Assembly: GCF_947242115.1 (NCBI RefSeq)
Contig: NC_074717.1
Location: 36,000,201 to 36,064,200, forward strand
DNA from: Biomphalaria glabrata
Taxonomy: Eukaryota > Mollusca > Gastropoda > Planorbidae
Direction: 5' to 3'
DNA: 64,000 nt
Shown here: positions 33,401 to 45,400 of the stretch, one piece after another
Position numbering within the stretch: the stretch's first letter is position 1
Layout of the letters: every line of letters begins with the position of its first letter
Made by a program: the position numbers and the translations under genes
Notes under the pieces: model-generated
What the model saw: the letters and a program-made list of their open reading frames with translations, nothing else
Databases searched by the model: none
Told to the model about the DNA's origin: nothing

Positions 33401-36400
33401 GGTAGTGAAGCATCTGGTTTGCCTAAACTCAATGGAGAGCAAGAACCTAACCTTTGAATCTCATACTGAAAAAGCTCTTTTATCGTAACATTGGATGGAA
33501 ACACGTAGCACAGCTAGAAGTGCTATGTCTTTTACCCTTCAGGGCACTCCGAGGGGCACAAAGAGTGATTAGGTACGTGGGCAGTTCGTTGTTGTAGATG
33601 CTCTGGGGATAAAGTGTGACCGCCTTGTCCTCGATCCTTGCCCTCACAGACAGGAAGAGTATTATGCCCTGACCCTTACCTTTCAAGGGAAGCCATTCTG
33701 TAATTTCTAAAAAAGGTAACTCTTGTCGTCCAACTTTATATTAGTTTTCATCCTGTCTGCTTCTAGTATAATCACCTTGAAGATGATTTGAACAGCACCA
33801 GCTGTAAGTTGAAAGAATGCAAATGTGCCCTGGAGGACAGGAACCAACAAATCACGGAACTCAACCAAGAGCTCTGTTGCACGAGAGAGGACCTGGCCGA
33901 GACGGAAGAAAAGCTCAGATTTGCTACCAACGAGGTTTGGCGTCATCTTTAATCAAAGTGTAGCTTGTTCTAACAATTTGGGATATAATTGTTTTTTATA
34001 AGAATGAATGTCAAAAAAAAAATCTCATGCAATTAGACATGTGTGTCACTTCTTTATCTTAAATACTGTTTCTTATACCTGTTAATGACGCACAGCACAA
34101 TATCACAGTTAGCAATGACACATTTGATCGAATTCTACATATAAGAAAAGATCAATAGTTGTTTTTTTAATAAATATGTCTAAGCTTCAATAATTATTGA
34201 ATAAAATAAGAGGGCTTCTTGATTTATGTTTTCAAACAAGCCTTTCAAATGATTTTAAAAAAACAAGGGATCAGTTTATTGTTTCCTTACGTTTTGTATC
34301 AAAATTACATCCTTAATTAAACATGTACACTGAATGTGTATGTGCCGCTGTACCCAAAGACTGCTATTTGTTGTATTAGATATGCTGTTTTAAAAAGAAA
34401 CTGGCCGATTTGGAACGGGAGCTAATGGCCTTGAAAGAAGAGGACTGTCAGCAATCCGACGAACTAAGCAAAGCTCACTGTAAGATTCAGAGTCTAGAAC
34501 ACACCATCAGATGCCTTGAAAATGAGCTCAAGGCTTGTACAAATACTCTGTCTGAGCGAGAGAAAGAGGTAGGGCCTTGGAATTCTCTTCCTCTACATTC
34601 TTTCTTCTTCTGCTTTAGCCAACTTTTTGCTGCTGATCTGTAAGCTCTTTTGCAGCCTGTACCAAGAAAAAGTGCCCTGATGTTTAGTACTTGTAGTTGT
34701 TCTGCTCCACCATCACTGGCGGATTCAGGGGGGGAGGCGTTAGGGGCGATCGTCCCCCCCCCCACTCGTTCGGGGGGGGGGACGAATTTTAGTATAGAAT
34801 TCACACAATTTGTATAAGAATTTATTACTTATTTAATAATATATACTAATTATTTATATTTCAAACTATTTTTAGATTATTTCAACCCCCCCTTTCTAGT
34901 ATGTTGGCCGATTTGGTGGGGTCGCCGTATATATATACTGTACGTACGTTTATGAATAGTGTTAGGGATTACTGGGCGATAGGGTTAGGGTTTGGAAAAA
35001 AAATCGCCCCCCCCCCCACTCCAAAGTTCTGGATTCGCCCATGTCCGCCATACAGAGTGTTGGTTATGCTCGACTTTTGTGGTAACTAACACATGTCTAA
35101 GGGAAATAAAAGTGGGGACATTCAAAGAGGGTTTGACTGACAGCAGTTCCGGTTTTAGATAATTGGAGGCCCAAGGCCCTAGGCGAGGTGAATTAGGTGG
35201 ACCCAAATAAAATAGAAAAATAATATAAAATTATTGAAAAAAATAAAATTACGCAATGCATTTGAAACCTATTCAGGCTAGTGTACTCCAAAAATAACAT
35301 TTGGCACAAGTTTCGCTATTTCTTGTCTTGAAAAGATTGTGCGAGGCCTTCACCACAGGGAAGCCCTAGGCGGCTGCCTAGTTAGCCTATGCCTAAAGCT
35401 GACAGTTTCGTTTGGGTGGGTACAGTGTCTACATGGTTATGTGGGATTTTTGTTTATTTAAACAATTAAAGATATGTGTCCAGTTCCATGTTAAAACATT
35501 GTTACACGAATACAGAACAAATTAAATCATAACAAAGAGTAGGGGAAATTCATTTTAAATAATTAAGCAGATAGTAAAATATTCCTTGTAGGAAAGGATT
35601 AATTCTAATTCTTATTTTTGTATGTTCTACAAGTTGCATAAGAGTCGCCGGCTCTTGATCTCTCTTCAGGGTTGACTCCCCAAGCCTTTCTCATGTTTTC
35701 TTCTCCTTGGGGGACTTAGAAGGGTAGTCATTTATTGGTCTCATTTTGTGTTTAGATCTGTAGCCTAAAGAATGAACTTCGAGACGCTAGATGTGAAATC
35801 AACGAACTGAAAAGTTTAAACCAGGGTCAGGAACGTGAGGTATGACACAGATGACTTCTTCATGATATGAAACTCTTCAGTCAAAACTATCTTTTAAAAG
35901 CACACAGTTATATTAATATTAAATATGTTTTCATTTAACTCGCGGTGTTGTCATTTAGCTTGTGATGTTTTTCATTTAGCTCATGATGTTTTCATTTAGC
36001 TCATAGTCTTTTCATTTAGCTCGTAGTGTTTTCATTTAGCTCATAGTGTTTTCATTTAGCTCGTAGTGTTTTCATTTAGCTCATAGTGTTTTCATTTAAC
36101 TCGTGGTGTTATCATTTAGCTTGTGATGTTTTTCATTTAGCTCATGATGTTTTCATTTAGCTCATAGTCTTTTCATTTAGCTCGTAGTCTTTTCATTTAG
36201 CTCGTAGTGTTTTCATTTAGCTCGTAGTGTTTTCATTTAGCTCGTGATGTTTTCATTTAGCTTGTGATGTTTTCATTTAGCTCTTGATGTTTTCATTTAG
36301 CTTGTGATGTTTTCATTTAGCTCAGTCTTTTCATTTAGCTCATAGTCTTTTCATTTAGCTTGTGATGTTTTCATTTAGCTCATAGTCTTTTCATTTAGCT

Positions 36401-39400
36401 CGTAGTGTTTTCATTTAGCTCGTGATGTTTTCATTTAGCTCATGATGTTTTCATTTAGTAGCTCGTGATGTTTTCATTTAGCTCGTAGTGTTTTCATTTA
36501 GCTCGTAGTGTTTTCATTTAGCTCGTGATGTTTTCATTTAGCTCGTGGTGTTTTCATTTAGCTCATAGTGTTTTTATTTAGCTCTTGATGTTTTCATTTA
36601 GCTTGTGATGTTTTCATTTAGCTCATGATGTTTTCATTTAGCTCATAGTCTTTTCATTTAGCTCGTAGTGTTTTCATTTAGCTCGTAGTGTTTTCATTTA
36701 GCTCGTGATGTTTTCATTTAGCTTTTGATGTTTTCATTTAGCTTGTGATGTTTTCATTTAGCTCATGATGTTTTCATTTAGCTCGTGAAGTTTTCATTTA
36801 GCTCATGATGTTTTCATTTAGCTCGTGATGTTTTCATTTAGCTCATGATGTTTTCATTTAGCTCGTGATGTTTTCATTTAGCTCGTGATTTTTTTCATTT
36901 AGCTCATGATGTTTTCATTTAGCTCGTGATGTTTTCATTTAGCTCGTGATGTTTTCATTTAGCTCATGATGTTTTCATTTAGCTCGTGATGTTTTCATTT
37001 AGCTCATGATGTTATCAATTTTAGTTTTCCTGTAACTCGTAATTTTTTTTCATTTAGTTAATCCTGTACATTTTTAGTTTTCAATTGTTTTTTGTTTTTT
37101 TTTTAGATTTCTCAACTAAGTATCGATAATGAAAAGTTGAAGTCAGACTTATGTGAGGCTTGCAACATGTACAACTCCTTAGCAAAGGTAAATGTATTTT
37201 ATCAAATGGAACAAATAGCTGAAAGTTAAGCACACACAAAAGAAATTAAAGCACAAAAATTAAATAAATATCTCAGAGTTATGAACACCAACAAAAAAAG
37301 ATGATTGACTTGTCAAGTGACAAGATCTAATGGTATTAATTATGGTCCAGACAAGACAAAGGTAACAAGACAAGTATTACAAGACATTTATATTTTATTT
37401 AAAATATCATAAAACACTGTTAGGATACTATTAAAACTTGCTATAGAAGTTTCCTCGAAAAGGGCATTATGTATGGATGTATGAAATGGTCAAAGACCTG
37501 CTAATTCAGCCACTCACTCGTATGGGTAGGGTTTAATCCAAATGGAGAAGGCAGAACTTTTTTGACACCACCAGTTTAGGGCTTGCAGATTTGAAAAAAA
37601 AAAAGCTATATCCTTTACAAGTCCTCATTATTTGATAGACCGTAATGTGAATTTCGGAAATTTGTAAAGCGGAAATAAGCTGGGAATCTCTGAGTTCAGA
37701 TACAATTAGCTTTACAACACTAACTTTTTTGATAGGCGTATTGGCCAACTCAAATACGATATAGTTCAGCTTTTCCATACACAGTGTCTCTGATTTACTT
37801 TAAAGACTTTTTTTTTTGTGTTACCAGAGAGCAGAATGTTTAGAAAAAGAGTTGTGTAATTGTCAGAAGAAAGTCCAACAACTTGAGGTAAGGGCTAAAT
37901 GTCAACCATTACCAATGTTATCTGATTGGAAGACTAAGATAAAGGTTACTTTACTGGTCCTAATGTCTTATGATTTGCTTCCGAAAATTAAAAATTAAAA
38001 ATCTTTTATTTTTAATAATAATAAATGGGGCCGCCTCCCTTAGTGTTTGTATCAAAACATCATCGAATGTAGTGCCATTGATGGACATTAACAATATAAC
38101 CATAGTTGACAACAATTAATAGTTAAAAACAAATATACAACAATGACCGTGTGAGACAACTTTCTCGAGCATCGCCTGGATTAATTGATAATCAAATTAT
38201 TTTTGATAACACGGTATTTATTGTATTGCCTCTATGTAATTAGTTGTTTATGACACTATCTAATAAAGTAGATAAAATGTTTTTGCTATTGTTGTTGTCT
38301 AGTGTGACCTCCAGGAAATGTCCAAGCAATTAGAACAAGTGTGCAGTGACAAGTCCTATTGTCTCAAGCAGGTCAATAAGCTAGAGATGGACCTAAGCTC
38401 TGCTTGTAGCGAAATGAGAGATTTAAATAGCCAGGTAGCTAGTGAACTGTTTATCCTAGGTGTACAACTGTATTATTAGTTACTGTCACGATTGTGTTTG
38501 AAGAGAGAGATGTGTTTAATTTTCTACACAATCATATGACAGATGCAGGTTAGGAGGTGACGTGAATATACTTTAATCATCATGAGTACACATTGATATT
38601 ATGCAGTTTTAGATAAAACTTTCTTGAGTTTAACTATTCTAACTTGAACTAGATACAATTACAAAGTGTAGATACTGCTTATACCAGTGATGGGCAATCT
38701 TTTTTAGGAGCGGACCAAAAACTTAAAGAAACAATTTTGGCGGGTCATTGTTAAAAAAAAAAGAATAGGCAGACATAGAAGTCAAGTATCAGAATATATA
38801 TAATCCTTGTGTACGACCTTTGTTTCATAGCTAATGAGACGCACTATTGTCCACTATTGTCCACTATTGTTTCAATGGTTTAACTGGTATAGAAAAAAAA
38901 TTGTCATTGTAAAGGGCATTGCTTTTTATAATTTTTAGGCTATAAACCTTTGGCGGGCCGGATAAAACTTTTCTGCGGACCGGAGCTGGCCCATCACTGG
39001 GATAAACAATGTGGATTACAGGAACAGTAGTAATCATCAAATAAGCTTGCTTTATACTTTTTTACCAACAACTAGATCTAACTCGTTTCTGATGTGTGGC
39101 AGTTTCTAAATGTGTAACCTTTTCTAATGCCTTAGCTTGAGGAGTACAAATTAAGACTGTGTCGAAAAGATGAAGACTTGAGAGAGGCAGAGGCCGAGAT
39201 TCGAAGCTTAGACAACCAAAACCAAAAACTAGAATGCAAGGTAACAAGCACGTTTTTATCAGACCTAGGAACAAGAAAACACGCTTACAGTTTGGCAGTG
39301 TGTCCGTCTGTCCGTCCGTCCGCCAATCTGTCCGTTTCTCAGTTATATTATTATTAAAACAGTTGCAAAAAAACTTTTGAACCTTTTGTTTAAACAATTG

Positions 39401-42400
39401 ATATGCAAACCGTCTCTTCATATGTATACATCACTTTTAAAGTAATCCGTAAAATAATAAATAATTAGTATGTACTAACAATTGAATAAATTCAGACAGT
39501 CGTCAAATGTTTTTTTAGTTATCTATGTGGTGGGTTTGGCACAGAAGACAACTAAATTCTAAATGACGAAGGCAACTCGTAGGACGATCCCAAACTTTAT
39601 TATACACTAAAGACCTGCAGCCATACGTGAACACATGGTGTAGAACCAAGCACAAAAGGGAGTGGAGACTACTTAGGTCCAGTAACATACGGACATTACA
39701 GCGACCAGAGATGCCGGTCGAATGGACAGTGCCCACGTTGGTCTGCCTTGTCATGCGCGGACACAATGTGCCATCTAGGGTGAAGGGTCATGTGGATATC
39801 GGAGTGGCCGGTATTTTCTGACAAGATATCCACTCCACTACAGAGCCCCTAGCTTGAAACGACCCGTCCCTGGGCGTTCAGCCTAGTAGGTTTCTGAAAA
39901 CTGAAACAATTGTTTCTTGTCAGTGTCTTCTGGAACGACAAACATCTTTCCAGTTTGTAACGTGCTGGTTCCATCGGCCATACAGAGTGGTCTGTCTTTC
40001 TCTAAACATAATGACTGGGAAGCTGTAGAAAGTGTGATAGGGAGCAGTGAGCGAAATCGTCTTTGTGGCTGGTTAAAATGCTTGTAGTTTCTTCTTTGTC
40101 TATCTGGCCTCTGGACTCTGTTATGCCTGTTCTTGTTTGGCTGCCCAGAGTTAAAGTTTCTATTTCTCGATGTTTGAATTGAGTGACTTGCATCTGTATT
40201 GTACATTGCATCAGCTTGTTGCTCACTGGTTCGTTGTTCTACTTGGTGGGTTGGCTGTGAAACAATGGGTTCACTATTGCTCACAGATTGAACCTCAGCT
40301 GTGAGTTGTGGTGATTGCTGACAGTGACGCCTTACATGTCCAACTTCCCAGCACTGGGTGCAGACTGGTGATCCATCATCAGTGTATGGGAAGAATCCTC
40401 TCTTCGTCCTTGACCATACAAGACCCGGCGGTGCTGTTGGTCGAATTCTGTTTTGGTTGCTATGTTTCGTGTGTCTTTGTGTGGGTCTGCGTTGACTATG
40501 TGGTTGACTAGAGAGTGGGTTGGTTGAACTTGGCAGACTGTTATAGCCTGACCCCTTTATCTCTTCAAGTTGCTTCTCTAACTTGGCCAATTTCGCTAAG
40601 AGAACCTCAGACCACTGCTCTTGGGCTCGAGCTGCATCTTTGTTCTTGTTCTCCAACTTGAACGCATAGTTTCGTAGCGTTTGAAAACTTATCTGGGGAT
40701 GTTGCGCTATGAACCTAAACAGCTCTCTGCGAAGTTCTGGATCTCTGACTCCATAGGCATATTGGTCCCTCAATCTTTCCTCCTTGAAGCAATCTATTCC
40801 TTCTCTTTGTTCTTGCCTGATGGCCGTTGTGAACTCCTTAAATAGTCGGTGAGAGAATTCGAGCAGTGACTCACTTCTTCTTTGCTGCGACATCAGAAAT
40901 GTAATCTCTGCCTCTCGCACCGGTATAATTACTTCAAACGCAGAGGTAAGTGCATCGAGCAGAGCTTCTGGATCACTTCTGATATGAGATGGCTGAAGAT
41001 CTACCTCTACTCTAGCTGGACCACTTATATTCGCAATGATGGTTGCTGTCTTCTCTTGAGGCGAGAGGTAAGGCCGAAGTTCCCATAGATCTCTTATTTC
41101 TCTGACGAAATCTTCAATTGAAACTTCATCATTTCTGCCATCCCCACTGAAATGTCTAATTTTTCTAGCAGGTTCTATGATGTAATGAGAACGCTGACAG
41201 GCCAGTTTCAATGCCTCAAGTTCAGCTTGTAGTCAAGTCAACATCCCCTTAGTGACACATTCCATTCCCTCCGGCTCTCCTCCACTGCACCAGGGACTCA
41301 CGTCTCTCCCCTTCACTGAACTAGGTTCCACCATATTTCCCTCCATCTGGCTGCAGGTCTTAAGAAACTCTAACAATAATAGTAACCTAATAACTAAATC
41401 TATCTCAACAGAAACAATGTTCAAGCTAAGTAGAATCACAATTAAGAAAATATAAGCAAATTATATTAAAATATACTAAACTAAATCTAACTACCCTGAA
41501 ACAAAAAGAAGAAAACAAAAAAAAAGAAAATATTTGAAAGTACAGAAACGAGAAAAAACTAACTGTTACTTGTTGACATCTACGTCTGGTTGTCACTTTT
41601 CTTAGTTTCGGTTGTCAGGAAGCAGATTCTGAGACGACTTCTGGTCCCACAGTGTAGTCTCTCTTCCTGACCCCACTCGTGCTACCAAGTTTCTGTGGTG
41701 GGTTTGACACAGAAGACAACTAAATTCTAAATGATGAAAGGCAACTCGTAGGACGATTCCAAACTTTATTATACACTAAAGACCTGCAGCCATACGTGAA
41801 CACATGGTGTAGAACCAAGCACAAAAGGGAGTGGAGACGACTTAGGTCCAGTAACATACGGACATTACAGCGACCAGAGATGCCGGTCGAATGGACAATG
41901 CCCACGTTGGTCTGCCTTGTCATGCGCGGACACAATGTGCCATCTAGGGTGAAGGGTCACGTGGATATCGGAGTGGCCGGTATTTTCTGACAAGATATCC
42001 ACTCCACTACATCTATATAAATAAAGCTTTTTTATTGCTTAAAAAGTTACGAATATTCTTAAGCCTTTTCTTCTTCTATAATATTACAAATCTACTGTCT
42101 GAATGAGTAAGAGCCATATGAGTTTTTGCATGGTTGTACTTCACCTTTAGACTCTTAGTAGTCAGAAGTCCCATCCCAGACCAATTGTTATAGAAGGCCT
42201 GAACAGTGACCTACAACGTCACAATCTGTGGGCAGTTTAGACCAATAGCTCGTTGCCACGTCGTACAGACCTGTGACGTTTATAATATTTTTAAATTGAA
42301 AATTTAATACGTTTTTTAAAGGCTTACAACTAGACTGGTTGGTTATACTATGTATATTATTTCTAACAGACTGAAAAGTTTAAAAACATATCACTATAAA

Positions 42401-45400
42401 TATAACCATTTACTAAGTTTAAGAACTTAATAGGTTTTGAAATATCTTCTATTTATAAAAGACTGATAAGTTTTAAGATACTTACAAATGTTAAGAGACA
42501 AATACATTAAAAAAATACCAAATGTTTGATTTGGTGACGTAGTTCTTTCAAAGACTTTTTTGTTTTGTTTTTCAGCTAAAAGATTGCGAAGATCGCTCCA
42601 GATGTTTAAAAGAACATTTGCAGAACATACAACAGACGGCGTCATGTGAGGTATCTAAGAGAGCTCTCCGATTTTAAAAGGTTTAAATTGAGTATGATTT
42701 ATGAATCTATACATAAAGAGAACATGGACAAACTTAGTGTCACATTTCTAATTCCATACGCTAGAACAAATTCGTACAAGTGCTCATTCTTTCCTAGTGC
42801 CATTAGAGAGTGGAATGGGTTGCCTGAATCAGCCAGGAAAACCAACGACTTAGCAGAGTTTTTAAGTCATTGATTAACATGCATGACTAGATCGACACAT
42901 GAAATGTGTAGGACGTAATTATCTTCTTTTTTTGAAGTAACGTCTGTAATCAGTAGCGGCCCTAGGGGGTGGCAAGTGCGGCAACCGCTCCCGGCCTCAA
43001 GCTTAAGGGGGGCCTTACGATCGTAGATTTCTTTTGTCATTTTCAGCTTCGCAATCCAGATCAGTTCTCATTAACTTGGACTTGTTACTCAATATTTTGG
43101 AATCCTTCCCGGCATCTATATGATACCTATTACCATGCAAGCTCTTAACATGCATTTTTGGTTTCAAATACCGATCAGTTTCGGTCAATTCTACGAGGCT
43201 ATTATTATTTAACAGTTCACATTGGCATCAATAAACTAAATTTACCGGAAGCGACCAATTAACATCGTTTATTTCGTTAATTAAAGCAACGTCCAATCGG
43301 ATTTGAATGGGAAACAAGTAGTGATTAAGTTGGAACCAGTTGTATGGCTATAGTTATTTCTAGATAAGATAAGATAAGATAACTTTTATTGATCCAATCA
43401 AATGGAAATTCGGTTTGACTACAATTGACAACCTCAGCGTAACTACTGTACAATAACAATATAGATGCACAATATAGATGCACATACGAACGACATTCAG
43501 ACACGAAAAACACATACACATAACCAGCGCTTTATAAATAGACTTCTATGTACTTCGCGATGATGACAGAATGTTAATTTTTAATGTTGGTCATCCAGGG
43601 TCTATTATTTCTGAATGTTTTAATTTTCTTCTTTGGTACAATCATGGATGTGCAGTTGTGGTATGTTCATCTGTCTTTGCACTTGTTTACAAATATGTCC
43701 CAATCTGTTTGCTTCAGACAACTTTGTAGCTGTAAAACAGAGTAGTCAGACCATGACTGGATGGACTGTACTTCGGGTTTTGTTGTTTTTAAAACCGGTT
43801 TGTACGTGGGTGTAAGATGGATCATTGTGTGGTCCAACTCTCCGAGGGGAAATAACGATCGAGATGTGTAGATTATTATTATGTCGCTATAACACATGAA
43901 AGAGTCATATATCATTTATAGTGTTGTAACATAAATGAAACTTTTGAAAATCCATTTTTGTGATGAAAATTAATAAAGAAATATTGTGTTTTCTTGACTT
44001 TCGAGGAGGATACGTCCAATAACGCTCGCGAAATTAAAATTTCTGAGGTATTTAATTTCTTATACGTACTCTATTTTTTGGATATGAACAGCATCAAAAG
44101 ACATCCCCTAACACTTTAATCATAACAATTTCCTATGAACATAATAACTTTTACATGTCACCTGTGACGTGGCAATAAGCCATTGGCCTACACAGGTTGC
44201 GACGTCGCAGTTCAATGTAGAGGCTTACTATAACGATTAGTTTCGATTGAACCAGTTAATGTGCTGCACAATTACTTCGGCCAAAATCATTCAGAAAGTT
44301 TGGAAATGACTTATTCATTTTTCCCCCAATAGGCTACTGTGCACATACATTTGGTGGCCGTGTGAAAACCAGTGTTGAAAAAAAAAAGAACAAATAAAAA
44401 AACGCTGGTATAGCCCTTCCGAGAAAGTCAGATCTGCGAACCTCAAAAGACAACTGTAGCTCCTATCACACACCTTGTTCTTCGAGAACATCAATTTGGT
44501 TTCGGCATTTGGACCTCGCATTGGAGAGAAGAGACATATTATTATTAGTGCAAATGTCAAGCCAGGAAAAATTTCCGCGACTGAATCAGTCTGTGACCGT
44601 CTAAACCAGTGATGCCCAAAATACGGCCCGCAGGTCGAATTAGGTTGGGCATCACTGGTCTAAACAATTATTCAGCCATTGCAAGTGTTCTGGTTCTCCA
44701 CCGTAATTAGTAGTTTCTTTTTGACTCCATCGTGCTTAGCCAAAAAATTATTATCTATCTATTTATTTTTCATGCAAAATGTTTCTGAATCAGTAGTTAA
44801 GTTTGTTATCCATATAAGGCGAAATCTTTCATGCAGAACAATTACAACAGAATATTTAACTAGTTACTAGTTAAAGGCCAATAGTACAGTACCTACGGAG
44901 GTACTATGATTAGTAGCAAAAATAAGACCTACAGCGTTAGAAGCGGACGAGCCCGTTTGCGTGCTTTGGTACGGCATACATATGCACATGGGCCACATAT
45001 GACATTCGCACAGGGCACCGTGTTCTGATTAGGCCGCCTCTGTCTGTAAAATATAAAATAAGAAGATAGAACTTGACGACACATCTGAGTTTCGGAATTA
45101 TTATATATTCTTTAAAGGGCCCCAGTGTGAAATTTGAGAATATCTGTTCGCTTCCTACCCAAGGTTTTACTTTATAATTTTGTTTTGTTCCACTAAGTCT
45201 CTTGTTTTCAGTGGTTCTTCAACTAAAAACTGCAGGTGACATCCGGCTAGTGGAGTAGCGGCCCTCACAACTTCAGCCCGCTGTACCTAATGGAGATGCA
45301 AACGATTAGCTTTCCTGGACTCAAAGGAGAGTTATGTGCCCTAACAATGATTGGGGGCATCTTTGAGATGGTTTCAATTTCAGCTCAGCTCTTCCATTTT

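Larger units (their letters stand above)
39526..42011 (-). mobile_element. Gag-only LTR retrotransposon, non-autonomous, relatively young
   Basis: Two LTRs, 39526-39842 and 41694-42011, are about 98% alike by eye and have TG...CA ends. A 4-bp TCTA target duplication flanks the element. The interior of about 1.85 kb has one gag frame on the minus strand and no pol. A TGG-initial stretch about six bases inside the 5' LTR could be the primer binding site. The element lies in an intron of the coiled-coil gene, antisense to it. It looks structurally whole for a gag-only type. Confidence 0.9.
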
